Positions 21,401 to 31,980 of a DNA stretch of 64,000 nucleotides are shown here, piece after piece. Position numbers and translations under genes: made by a program. The notes beneath the pieces were generated by a model. The model was not told the DNA's origin. It saw nothing but the letters and a program-made list of their open reading frames with translations, and made no database searches. This DNA comes from Lonicera japonica (Eukaryota > Streptophyta > Magnoliopsida > Dipsacales > Caprifoliaceae): positions 26,715,736 to 26,779,735 of the forward strand of contig CM038469.1 in the NCBI GenBank assembly GCA_021464415.1, in the 5' to 3' direction. The number at the start of each line of letters is the position of its first letter. Position 1 is the first letter of the stretch.

Positions 21401-22417
21401 CCGGAGCAGCCTCCTCAGACTACGCCTAGAAAGGAGCAGCCTGCCGAGGGTTTTGAGTTCCCCACCGGTCCGTCAGCATCTCTGGGGGCTATTTTTGAGG
21501 CTGCTAAGGCTGTTGCGGGAGGTGCAGCAGATTTTTCGGAGTGGTCCAGGGAGCCTGTGGACTTTGGGGTCGACTATGAGCAGTTTGGGCGGACCCCTCC
21601 TGCTGCTGCGACCACTCCTTCTAGCGGGGTCTCGCCTTTGAGAACGACGGCTATGGTGGATCCTCCAGGTGTTCGTACCTATGCCACACTGACCCCTCTT
21701 CCGTCGACTGTTATGGGCCCTTTGGCCTAATCTCCGGGTCTCGGTGGCTCATGCTCTCGGCCTCCCCTGTTCCCGATTCGCGAGGAGGGTGGGTCCACTT
21801 CTGCTGATGTTCCGACGGACTCGTCTATTCCTTCGATAGATCTTCCTCCACTTCCCAGAGATATTTCTTATGTCGGCGCTGGTTTACGTCGATACACTGT
21901 TCTTGAGTATCCTCTACTTGAGGACGCTTTTGACTTCTTGGGTGGTCGCTCTGACGATGAGGTACCTACTTTAACTTTTCTTGATACTTTTATATCTATA
22001 TTTATTTATTTCGACTATGCTGATTCTCTTATCTTATGTCTTTCACAGCGTGTGAGTGTACGGGTGGCGGATCTGAGGGCTTGGCATGCCCAGCAGCTCT
22101 ACAACTGGAACCTTCTCCAGTACGTCGGTCGAGACCCTCCAGCATACATGCGTGACTATCAGAGGGCGATTGACATTTCTTTACGGCCGGGCGACCCTCT
22201 GACTTCTTCTCATGCTCGGATGGCGTCTCGGAGGAGTAGTAGTCGGACTTCTAGGCGCTCTCGGTCCTCAGTGATCCGTCCTACGGCTCCTGTCCAGTCG
22301 ATGGGGCCTTCCCAGGTGATAGTCCCTCCTACTCAGGGTGTCCCAGTGGTTGACCTTATTCCCGAAGAAGGCTCGGGCGATAGTGGGAGCGTGTCAAAGC
22401 GCGCTCGAGTAGATTAG
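18477..22417 (+). pseudogene. Antisense gene 1 of the Tat element: spliced PMD-like protein, broken
   Basis: This gene runs opposite to gag-pol. Five exons join in phase 0 at GT-AG sites: 18477-18722, 19811-20477, 20564-20737, 20825-21961 and 22049-22417. Exon 2 carries a plant mobile domain-like core (HAFHWSWGG, DLFALTGIPSGG). Exon 4 encodes an acidic, Pro/Gly-rich region. Exon 5 ends in an Arg/Ser-rich stretch and KRARVD, a likely nuclear signal. Intron 1 (1,088 bp) is mostly a 68-bp minisatellite. The reading frame is broken by a one-base shift near 20070-20090 and by stops at 20840-20842, 21071-21073 and 21728-21730. Extra ORFs, some antisense, are known from Tat elements; PMD proteins also exist as host genes. 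Function in the element is unknown. Confidence 0.75.
18866..19790. repeat. 68-bp minisatellite inside intron 1, about 13-14 copies
   Basis: The unit includes TCAGGTTTGGAAAATTACAT, ACCCTATATCTCTCATAATT and ACACCAAAGTACCC. It fills nearly the whole intron between the donor at 18723 and the acceptor ending at 19810. It is AT-rich, unlike the GC-rich exons beside it. Confidence 0.93.
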
Positions 22418-22751
22418 CTTTTCTTTCCTGCACTTTTTGTTAGTTTGAAACAGATATGTAGTTTTATTTTTAGATATTTAGACAGAGATTTAGTTTCTTG
22501 AAAATTGTTCTTTTATTAGTTTTTATAAAAATCTTTATTTGTGTCTGATGATGCGTTTTTTATTCCTTATCTATGATGAAAAGGTAATAATTACATGAAT
22601 CGATAATTTTAGGAGCCATACCTTGTAATGTGGCGATACTTAGGGTTCCTGCAAAAGAACAAAGTGAGTACAGTGTATGCAGAAGTGATTATTTTGGCAA
22701 AATGACTCTTACGGGTAAGAAAAGCAAAAATAGGGTGACACCAAAGGGGAT
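22418..22751. other. Spacer between the two antisense genes
   Basis: This is the presumed 3' untranslated region of gene 1. It is T-rich, with AATAA-like signals on neither strand that I would trust. No coding segment is seen. Confidence 0.4.
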
Positions 22752-22829
22752 TGTCGCGCGACAATCCCTCCTGGATATGGGTTTGTCGCGCGACAAACAG
22801 GCACAGGACCCTCTTTTTTGCTATAAATA
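22752..22829 (+). promoter_or_regulatory. Two perfect palindromes plus TATA box upstream of antisense gene 2
   Basis: TGTCGCGCGACA occurs at 22752-22763 and 22784-22795 without any mismatch. TATAAATA follows at 22822-22829, and the ATG is 40 bp further at 22869. This is a compact, textbook-spaced promoter architecture. Confidence 0.72.
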
Positions 22830-22868
22830 CACCCATCTTCCTTCCTTCATCCCCACACCCTTCCCAAA

Positions 22869-24126
22869 ATGTCCTCTTATCGCACAAATTCTAATTTTTC
22901 TTATGTTAAAACTCGAGATGCTCTGATATCTTCTGAGAATGGTTTGAACTTTGGTGCTTTTAGCCCTTTAGTGGGCTGGTGCCATCGTCCTGTAGATTTT
23001 TCCTTTTTGCTGGGCGCTTTGTATTTCTGGAGCCCTACAGACCATCTTTTCCGTTTCGGGCTAGATGAGCTCTGCCCGACTTATGAAGAGTTTTCCTGGC
23101 TGTTGCGTTCTGACGTTCGCCTCCCAATGGCTGTCCCCATAGAAGAAATCGGTCCTTGAGACATGTTGATTGCTCTGTTGGCCATTCCCCAAGCGGCCTG
23201 TGATGGTTTTATTGTCGACGGGCTTCTTGACCTCCATAAAATGGTGAGGTTCTTCCATCGTTATGAGGACAGAGCTTCTTATAGTCTGGGGCGTACTGCG
23301 GCGGCCATTGATCTGTCTTGTTTCTGATATGCTACTGGTGATGGGCTCTTCCCGTGTTGATCCGACTATTCTGAGTTTGATTTATCATGCTAGGAATGGG
23401 GAGTCCATAGTGCCTATCGTTCTTGTAGAAACTCTGAATGGCCTAGATGATCTTCAAAGGGGAGTTTCACCCTTCTTCAGGGGAAGTCCACGCTTGCTAT
23501 ACATATGGCTATTGGAGCGTTTTCGATCAATGGGTTTTAACGGGGTTCGGCTTGACAACACGACGCACTTTTTTCGTCGACCCCTCTTTGGTGCTTTGAC
23601 CATGTCTTCCTCTGATTGGACGGTGTGGTTTTTGAAGAACTTTCGGGCTATCCGGTGAAACATTCCTTGGTGGAAGCTGAGGGCGATGGTGCTTAATACA
23701 GGGGGTCAGAACTATGTTCGGCTCCGCGGGCTCTGGTTCACCTCCTTTTATCTCCCAGGACGTCTTCTTCGGCAGTTCAACATTCCTCAGGAAATTCCCC
23801 TTAGTCTGAACAACTTCTCCTCTGAGTCTAAATTTGTGACCCCGCATGTTTCTTTATCGGTGGAGAGGATGTGGCGTGCTCGACTGACTCGTCAGTTCAA
23901 CTATGTCCGTTTCGATATTACCAGGCCCCTCCGGGCTGATATCATCTGTTCTCGTTGGGGGTCTTTGGAAGGGGAGCTAATTGATGATCCTTTCAAAATG
24001 GAGTGGTTCCGGTTCATGGATTCTGAGCCCACAGAGGGGAATATTATTTTTGCGTACCAGATCCTGGATGAGGCTCGAATTGATTTGGCTACTGAGGACC
24101 CTGCTTGGCCAACCCCTAAGGATTAG
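22869..24126 (+). pseudogene. Antisense gene 2 of the Tat element: DUF7745-like protein, broken
   Basis: A single-exon gene starting ATG TCC TCT in good context below a TATA box. The N-terminal part reads FWSPTDHLFRFGLDELCPT, the pattern of a DUF7745/plant-mobile-type domain (a trait-less stretch followed by FRFG..E+.PT). Further on, VLVETLNGLDDLQRG and LYIWLLERF, then PWWKLRAMVLNTGGQNYVRL and FYLPGRLLRQFNIPQE, follow the order expected for that family as I recall it. The frame is broken by TGA at 23157-23159, a shift near 23315-23340, and TGA at 23656-23658. It ends with TAG at 24124-24126, less than 220 bp before the convergent end of pol. Biochemical role unknown. Confidence 0.72.
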
Positions 24127-24340
24127 TTTTTTCTGTATGCTGTATCTCCTTTGTAACTTTCGGTGTTCTGAACCACTTTTAATAATATATGAAGGACTGT
24201 TTGTGGGAAATAAATTTCTTTATAATGTTTAAACCGGGCCTGAAGTCACTTCTCAGGTTGCGTACGTTCCCCTTTTGATTTTTTCAAAAACACATTTTCA
24301 AGTTGGGGCTCAGGTTTACGTAGTTCTTATCTATACATAT

Positions 24341-25810
24341 CTATTGGTAATACTTCTTCAAACGATCCATGTTGACTGGTGAATGCAGTAATTTTCCGTC
24401 CAAGTCTGTGAGTATGGCAGCACCCCCAGTGTCAATCTCTTTGACAATGTATGGCCCTGTCTATTTTTGCCCGAACTTCCCTCTTGGGTCCCTGGCTGGT
24501 TCTCGAATTTCTTTCAACACGATGTCGTTCTCATTGATACCCCGAGTCTTCACTTTCTGATTAAATGCTCGAGCAATTCTCTTCTGATACCCTTGGTGGT
24601 GGCATGCGGCTCTCAATCTCTTCTCATATAGTAAGGCCAGCTCGTTATAACGTGCCTGGACCCACTCCAGCTCGTTAACTTGATTCTCTCGTATAACTCT
24701 GAGGGAAGGGACCTCCAATTCAACAGGGAGGACTGCTTCCATCCTGTATGTAAGAGAAAATGGGGTTGCCCCGGTAGAGACCCTCTCAGTGGTGCGATAT
24801 CCCCACAATACATATGGAAATTTCTCGGGCCAGTCTCGACAGGTGTCGGTCATCTTGCTCAGGATATTCTTCAGATTCTTGTTGGCGGCCTCAACTGCCC
24901 CATTGGTTTGCGGTCTGTATGGCGAGGATATGTGGCGGGTGATACTATATTCTTCCATGACTGAATTACCCTCTCCTTCGAAGTGGGTGCCGTTGTCTGA
25001 GATGATCTCATTTGGGACCCCATACCGGCAGATGAAATTCTGCCTGATGAATCGGGCAACTTTCCTAGCATCAAGGATTTGAAAAGACTCGGCCTCTACC
25101 CATTTGGTGAAGTAGTCGATGGCCACTAGTATGAATTCATGGCTGTTACTTGCTTTGGGCAAAATCTTTCCAATAATGTCGATTCCCCAGGTTGCGAAAG
25201 GCCAGGGAGTAGTCATGTTGTACAACTCTTTTGGGGGAAGTTTCTGAGATTTAGCATAGATTTGGCACTTGTGGCAACGGCATACGTGGTTGACGCAGTC
25301 GTTCTGCAGGGTAGACCAGTAATAACCTTGTCTGATGATTTTGCGGGTAAGTGTATGGCCGCTCATATGAGGTCCACAGTCGCCCCCATGTATCTGATCC
25401 ATTACTTTGACGGACTCTTCTTCAGTGAGACATTGGAGATGGGATCCGTCGTAGTTTCTCTTATATAGCCTTCTAGCGCAAAGTATGAATCTTGATGCTA
25501 ATCTTCTGAGTGTAACCCGTGTTCTCTTGTCCGCTTGCTCGGGATACTGATGGTTTTTCAACAGGTTCGAGATGTCGTAAAACCAAGCGGTTAAGTCCCC
25601 GTTCTCTTCATTCTCTACCTCCAGGGCCATGCAGTGTGATAGTTGTGATCTTCTTTGCACTGTAAGACTTATTTCTTCCATCCCCTCCGGGATATCGATC
25701 ATAGATGCCAGGGTTGCTAGTGCGTCAGCAAAACTGTTTTGTGATCTGGGGACATAGTAAAACTCTGAATGCTCAAGCCTTCCTGCGACATCCTCCAGTC
25801 GGGCGAGGTA
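24341..25810 (-). pseudogene. Tat integrase (pol C-terminal part)
   Basis: The integrase inserts element DNA into the genome. On minus, the zinc domain reads HGGDCGPHMSGH, then CRCHKCQ. The catalytic core has WGIDIIG, ISDNGTHFE and NGAVEAANKNL, which supply the Asp, Asp and Glu. A C-terminal tail continues (REPARDPRGKFGQK). A TAG at 24461-24463 stands where this family usually has Trp. The same frame then runs on to a natural-looking stop at 24341-24343. The upstream join to RNase H needs a one-base shift near 25811, so this part is not in frame with the rest. Confidence 0.88.
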
Positions 25811-26594
25811 AAGGGACTAATTTTTCGTCTCTGATCTTCCATTCCTTCAGAACTTGGTGGACCACTAACGCTGAATCTCCGTACACTTGTATTCTCTTTA
25901 TACCCCTTTGGAGCGCGATCTCTAATCCGATTATACAGGCTTCATACTCGGCCATGTTGTTAGTGCAGAAGAAGTCTAGACGGTATGATACCGGAGAATG
26001 AGTTTGGTCTGGAGAGACTAACAGGATGCCTATCCCGTTTTCATTTCTGTTGGCGGCCCCGTCGAAGTACAATTTCCAGTCTTCATCGATCTCAACATTC
26101 ATGATAGTTTCGTCTGGGAATTCGGCTTCTTCTAGCATGTCCCCCAATATTGGATTGTGGGCTAGGTAATCAGCTATGATCTTGCCTTTGACTGCCTTCT
26201 GAGTCATGTAGGTGATATCGAATTCGGAGAGCAAGAATAACCATTTTGCCATACGGTTTGAGAGAGCTGGTTTCTCGAAGAGGTATTTCAAGGGATCAAT
26301 TCGTGATGCCAGGATGACCGGGAAAACCAGCATGTAGTGCCGTAACTTCTGTATTACCCAGACGAGGGCGGTGCATGATTTTTCCAATAGCGTGTAGTTT
26401 ATCTCAAATGGGGATAATTTCTTGCTGATGTAGTAGATGGCCTGTTCTTTCCGTATATCAGTCAGATGTTGGGCTAGCATGGCCCCTGCAGCTGAGTCGA
26501 TGACGGTTTGGTACAAAATTAGTGGCAGTCCGGTCTGTGGTGGGGCTAATACTGGGGGGTTGGAGAGATAGTCTTTGATTCTATTAAAAGCCTC
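25811..26594 (-). pseudogene. Tat RNase H region, two RNase H segments
   Basis: The first segment is the RT-linked RNase H (YYISKKLSPFEINYTLLEK, then connecting sequence). The second is an archaeal-type RNase H with LYFDGAANRNENG, NNMAEYEACIIGL and VYGDSALV, supplying Asp, Glu and Asp. A second, additional RNase H is a hallmark of Tat elements. The segment starts right after the TAG at 26595-26597 and ends at the frameshift near 25811 (one extra base in a T/A run). A host-like RNase HI gene is excluded by the flanking pol domains. Confidence 0.85.
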
Positions 26595-26597
26595 CTA

Positions 26598-27407
26598 GCA
26601 CTGATCGTCCCATTCTCCTGGTGAAGATTTCCTCAAGAGTTTGAAGATGGGTTCGCAAGTCTGAGTAAGTTGAGAGATGAACCTACTGATGTACTGCAAA
26701 TTACCCAAAAATCCCCGGACTTCTTTCTCGGTACGAGGCTCAGGCATGTCTCGGATAGCTCGAACTTTGGCAGGGTCTACCTCGATTCTCTTTTTACTAA
26801 CGACATAGCCTAGGAGCTTTCCTTTGGTTACCCCAAACAGACATTTCTGCGGATTGAGTCTCATCTGGTACTGGCGGAGGCGGTCAAAAAAGGCTCGTAA
26901 GGCTGGTACATGGTCTCCCCTCTCCTTTGACTTGATTATCATGTCATCCACATACACTTCTACTTCTTTGTGAATCATGTCATGGAAGATAGCGGTAGCT
27001 GCCCTCTGATATGTTGCCCCAGCGTTCTTCAGCCCGAATGGCATGACGGTGTAGAAGTACGTCCCTCACGGTGTGATGAATGCTGTTTTCTCTTGGTGAT
27101 CCGGGTGCATCTTGATCTGATTATACCCAACGAAATCGTCTACGAATGACTTCAAAGCATGGTTAGCGGTATTATCCACTATCAAATCAATGTTGGGTAA
27201 TGGAAAATCGTCTTTCGGGCAGGCTTTATTGAGATCTCGGTAGTCTAGACACATACGGACCTTCCCATTTGCCTTTGCAACGGGCACAATGTTGGCTAAC
27301 CATGAAGGGTACTCGATCACTCGTAAGAATCCCACACTCAGTTGTTTCATCACTTCTTCTTTCACTTTCAGGGACCACTCAGGTGTAAGTTTTCTTAACT
27401 TCTGCTT
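26598..27407 (-). pseudogene. Tat reverse transcriptase
   Basis: The fingers and palm read WLANIVPVAKANGKVRMCLD, FVDDFVGYNQIKM and MPFGLKNAGATYQR, with the catalytic YVDD at 26943-26954 and the thumb-proximal LGYVVSKKRIEVDP. A TGA at 27066-27068 sits between TP and GTYFYTVMPFG, where the family usually has Trp, and the domain ends at a TAG at 26595-26597 in a position expected to be Gln. At its N-terminal edge a one-base insertion in a C run near 27407 separates it from the protease part. Confidence 0.9.
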
Positions 27408-29319
27408 GACGGGGTTTAAACTCCGGCTTGGTGTGTATCTCGTGCATGACTATCTGGCTGTTCAAACCTGGCATATCTGCATAGGACCAGGCAAAGACAT
27501 CCACGTACTCATTCAGAGTTTGTGTGAATTCTTCTTTTTCTGTCTCGCTTAGACTTGCCCAAATACGGACCTCTTTCCTTTCTTCTTCCGTCCCGAGGTT
27601 AATCAAAAGAGTATCTCCCTCCTCACTCTGTATACGTTGCTCCTCCCGTTCAGGGTGTTCGTTTAGTTTTTCCATCTCCATATAAGCAATTACAGAATCA
27701 AAACTAAAAGGATAACGCAAAACAGAGTCTTCTTCATTAATAATAGTGCTTACAGGTAGAAGTTTAAAAAGTAAATCTAGGAGCGACTCCTCCCTAGTCT
27801 TACCCCCACTCTTATCTCTCACCCTTATAATTTCACTCTTTTCCCCCTCTTTCTGGTAATCTGGATCGGTATGTATTAAGTGTACAGGGTCATCTCTTGG
27901 TTCATCATCCCCTAGAGCCATGATGTCAAAGAGATCTCCAATCATTTCTTTCTCTTCATCGTCCTTGTCTTCATTTTCTTCTCTCGGCCCTATCATCAAT
28001 TTGGTAGAGAAGCTGTGTATAACATTTTCCTTGAGATAGAGGTCCTCTTCATAGAAGATTTTCCATCCTGGAAGGTTATCTCCGTCGCTGTTTCTCCAAG
28101 GCTCCTGAAAGCCGCAAAAGGGGAAGTCTTCTCTTTCTTTGGCGAAAAACCCATTCAGAGAGCTAAAACTCGGACACTGATGCCCTCGACCCTTTTTCTC
28201 TTGGTTGTTTTCTTCGGTGTGCCGGTACCCCAACCCTTCTCTTTCATGCCTCGTCACTGGTTCTAAGGCCTGAAGTAATCCTGGTTGTCCCATTCCCAGA
28301 CTGGCTCTAGGTAAGTATTTCATCATTCTCAGCATATTTGTGATCTTGGTGCTGAGACCGGGGATATTATCAGGGGGTAGATACTCGATTCTCTGGGTGG
28401 TGAGAGTTTGTACTTGAGGCTCGTAAGAAAAGCCTCCCAGCTGTATGCTCTGGCTCCCGATGCCCAAAACAGGTAATTCCAGATCTGCCAAGGTCCTCTC
28501 AGGATCTCCTTGGATGGTGATTATATTCCCTTCGAACGGTATCTTGATCTTCTGGTGTAAGGATGAGGGGAGTGCTCCTATGTCATGTAGCCATGCTCTT
28601 CCCAACAGGAGGTTGAAACTGGAGGGAATGTCTATGATTTGGAAGTCGGCTGGAAAGTTTTCGGGACCGACCATGAGATCTAGCTTTAGGGAACCCAGAA
28701 CGGCCCTTCTAGTGTTGTCATAGGCTCTAACGGTCACTGCTGATGGAGAAAGTTCTGAGTCTAAGATACCTAGACATTTGGCAGTCTTCAAAGGGCAGAC
28801 ATTTATGGTTGACCCGTTGTCGATAAGGACCTACAGCAGGATTTTCCCTTGGGTCCGGATAGTAATATGGAGGGCTAGACTGTGTTTCTTCCCCAATGGA
28901 GACAAGTCTTCATCTGAAAATGACAGACTTCTTTGGACTGTAAGGGACCCGATCATGTTTGGTAGTTGTTCGGGCGTAGAGTTTGGTGATATGACGGCCT
29001 CATCTAGGAGTTTGATGAAGGCGGTCCTGTGAGGTTTGGAGGCGACCAAGAGGCCCCAAATGGTGATGTGTGCATGAGTTTTCTTCAACTGTTCCAGTAC
29101 TCGATCGTCTCCTATTTCTTCAGGAGGTGGTGATTTCTCGGTATCCATTGGGGGTGGCTGGTATACCCTCCCTGAATGGATAATTTGTTGTATCCAAAGG
29201 GATGCTGGGTCTGACCCCTCTGAGGCTTCCGATGATTCTAGTTTCGTAGACCAACTAAAAGTTTCGGGGAGGTTTTTGTCATACAGATTATCTCCTTGGG
29301 AAGACCTCGGGGCTTCCAT
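27408..29319 (-). pseudogene. Tat protease and pol linker
   Basis: The aspartic protease site reads VLIDNGSTINVC (DNGS in place of DSGS or DTGS), encoded at about 28795-28830. The lines DFQIIDIPSSFNLLLGRAWLHD are the usual C-terminal part of the fold. A TAG at 28831-28833 lies only two codons before the active site and cuts it off from the N-terminal part (29319-28834, KTHAHITIWGLL ... HSLALHITIRT). After the protease comes an acidic linker of about 300 residues (DKDDEEKEM), leading to the reverse transcriptase. Confidence 0.82.
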
Positions 29320-30953
29320 GATTGTTTCTTCTTATCCTGGGTCCATCCTATCCCAGATTTTCCGGAATTGGTCTTGATTGTAAGTGGTTGGGGGATCCCT
29401 TGATTTGCTTTTCCTAAATCCTGCCCGGGTAGGAAGTTCATCTTAGTCATCCACTGGTCAATTATCAGATTGAGGCCTAGGGCAACTTGAGCCTTCTTTG
29501 GTGGCACAACTGGTGACTTGTAGGCTGGGTCGTCTCGAATAAGTCCCACGGGATCAAAGCCTTCTTCATCAGTGGTTAAGGCATTAATTCCCGCAGGTGG
29601 AGCATGGTTGGGAAGGGAGTTGTTAGTAATATTGGGCCCACCGGGTGCAGGGATGGTTCCAGCTTCAATGAGGTCCTGGATACGATGGCGAAGAGCCAAG
29701 CAACGTTCCGCGTCGTGGCCCGCTGCTTGATGGTACGCGCAGTTCTCATTCATTCTCCAGGTGCTGGGAATAGGGTTTGGTGGAGGGCGCGAGTTGAGTG
29801 GAGTGATCAGTCTGGCCTTTCGGAGTAGTTCCAGGCTTTTGACCAGGGTAGTGGGAAGGGTGCAGAAGTTTCTCCTTTTTTTGGCCTCGGTGCTTGAAGA
29901 GTCTCCTTGTGTAAGCCAACTCATCGGGGGAGTTTGTGGGGACTGTTGAAATGGGTTTTGTTGATATGGGTATGAGCTTAGCTGATTTACGGCTAGAGTG
30001 ACCGTCTTTCTCCCGGTGTATGAGGCTTTCTTGGTATCAGTCTCTGCATTCTTGCCCAATTCTTCCTCTACTTGTGACCCCATGCTCAACAAGGCTCTGA
30101 AGTGTGGGAATACATGCTTTCCCATGCAACCTAGTACAGCTGGAGTGAAATTCTTCTGTATGATCTCCAACTGTTCTTCCTCATCGGGCCGTTTGGACAT
30201 TTGGGAGGCCATTTCTCTCCAGCGTGTGACGAAATCGCTGAAGCTTTCCTTTTCTCCTTGTTTGGCCATTTCCAGGTGTTTACGGGTAATTTCCAAATCC
30301 TCATTGGACCCGTATTTGGTTATGAACTCCTTGACGATATCTCCCCAAGTTTTTGTGTGGTGTCTCTCCAAATCGAAAAACCATCTTAGGGCGGCCCCCG
30401 TGAGAGTCATGTGAAAGGCTTGAGCTAACTCCGGCTCTCCACAACCGGACACTTGCATGGATCTGATGTAGGATTGAAGATGGGTTTTAGGGGGTGTGGT
30501 TCCTGTGAATTTGGTGATGGAAGGGAGTTTGAATCCCTGGGGTAATCTTGCTTCCGGATAGAGGGAGAAGGCATTCATATCTATAATCTCGTCTGCTCCT
30601 TTTATTAGGGAAATCCCCCTTTGCAGAACCTTCATCTGCTCTTTCAGTTTCTTCATTTCTTCACTCTCTCTTGACACCTGATCGGGCTTTTCCCGAGCTA
30701 TAACCGATTCTGCATACACTGCCCGAAGTCGGTTGATGTCTAGGTATTTATTAGGAGGGGCTACTGGGGCCTGTGGTGGAATAGGTCTTGCGGGGACTTG
30801 TGGCCATGGCTGGTATTGGGGATCAAGGCCTTGTTGAGGTTGCGGCCAGATGATGGGTGGCTCTTGCTGTTGGTAAGTGGGGCCTGAATCCAGGGCCCAT
30901 TGGTTCTGATTGTTGGGATCGGTCTGAACGGGACCGGCTATGACAGGGCCCGT
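29320..30953 (-). pseudogene. Tat gag
   Basis: Capsid-type protein. A Pro/Gln-rich N-terminal stretch precedes the conserved gag core (LPSITKFTGTTPPKTHLQSY, then ALRWFFDLE and TWGDIVKEFITKYGSN). A CAYHQAAGHDAERC motif near 29700-29745 is the Cys/His cluster typical of Tat gag, with His at the second Cys position. The frame has no ATG of its own: upstream in-frame stops occur at 30954-30956 and 31071-31073, so the true N-terminus, probably near 31.1-31.3 kb, is disrupted. A frameshift near 29310-29340 separates gag from the protease part. Confidence 0.85.
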
Positions 30954-30956
30954 TTA

Positions 30957-31961
30957 GGGTGGATTGGTTCCTTGAACTGGGGGAAGTACTTCCGATGACT
31001 GCCCTTGATTCGGATCTCGATTCGGTAGTAGCCGTTCAAACCCCAGTGGTGCGGCTCGTCCGGCTGACAACTATTCTACTCAGACTCGGGTACTCTGTTA
31101 CTCGATTGCGAGGCTCGCTAGATTCGTGCTGACGGTCATTAGCAAACGATGCATCTCGGCTAAAGTTGGCTGAGCTGCAGATGCCTCGACTAGGCTCTAA
31201 TCTGTCTCTTAATTCTCGCGTCCATCGGCCATTGCAAATGTACTTGGTCTCACTAATCTCCCGGTATGATCTCGACCGGCCCAACCTTTCAGACTGTCGT
31301 TGTTCACGGCTGTAGACAAAACCACGTGGTGGAGATGAAAGAAGACTACGATGCGACTCGATTTTTTGCCAAAAGAACCACTAAAAATTGCCGAAAAAAG
31401 ACTCGGGTTTTAAGAAGGTGTTGTAAAGTAAGCCGTAAGGTAGTACATCCCCTACGACTGTTTGATAAGTGTTTTAGCCGACTCGATCTTATATGCAGCG
31501 CAGGTGTACGAACGGTTAAGACTTCAGGCTCCCTCCTATTTGGCAAGACCTTGCGATATACCCCAGGGGTGGGTACGTGCAAGAGCCTTTTGATATACTT
31601 CCCGGGTACGTGAGTGTTCTTGTCACTAGATATACCTCGGGGGCGTACTTGGCCAAGGAGAGTGGAAGTAAATGCTTTCGGTTTATGTTGGCCCAAGCAA
31701 GCCAACTCCCTACTCACTTATAATACTTCCGAGGGTTTGGGGTAAATTCACACTCGTAAAACCAATGCATGATTTGTGAAAGTGCGTGCGAAGTTCGAAA
31801 GGTTGGTTTCAAAAATATCATTATCTTTATTACGTATTTTTGAAAACTTCTATTTTTAGAAAAAGGTTTCTTCTCAATCAATTAACATAAGTAGGGAAAG
31901 CAGTAAAAGAAAGTATTCAATAAACAAAAAAGTCCACATATAAGAGTCTAGTTTTCTAGTG
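30957..31961 (-). other. Tat leader between primer site and gag
   Basis: It probably includes the original gag N-terminus around 31036-31284, where a minus frame of 82 codons is rich in Arg and Ser. The remainder has no supported coding sequence. Transcribed leader sequence is expected here. Confidence 0.5.
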
Positions 31962-31979
31962 TCCCCAGCAGAGTCGCCA
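31962..31979 (-). promoter_or_regulatory. Primer-binding site, tRNA-Arg type
   Basis: On minus, TGGCGACTCTGCTGGGGA begins two bases after the 5' LTR. Ogre/Tat elements are known to use an arginine tRNA, and this motif is the one I associate with them. Confidence 0.75.
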
Positions 31980-31980
31980 C

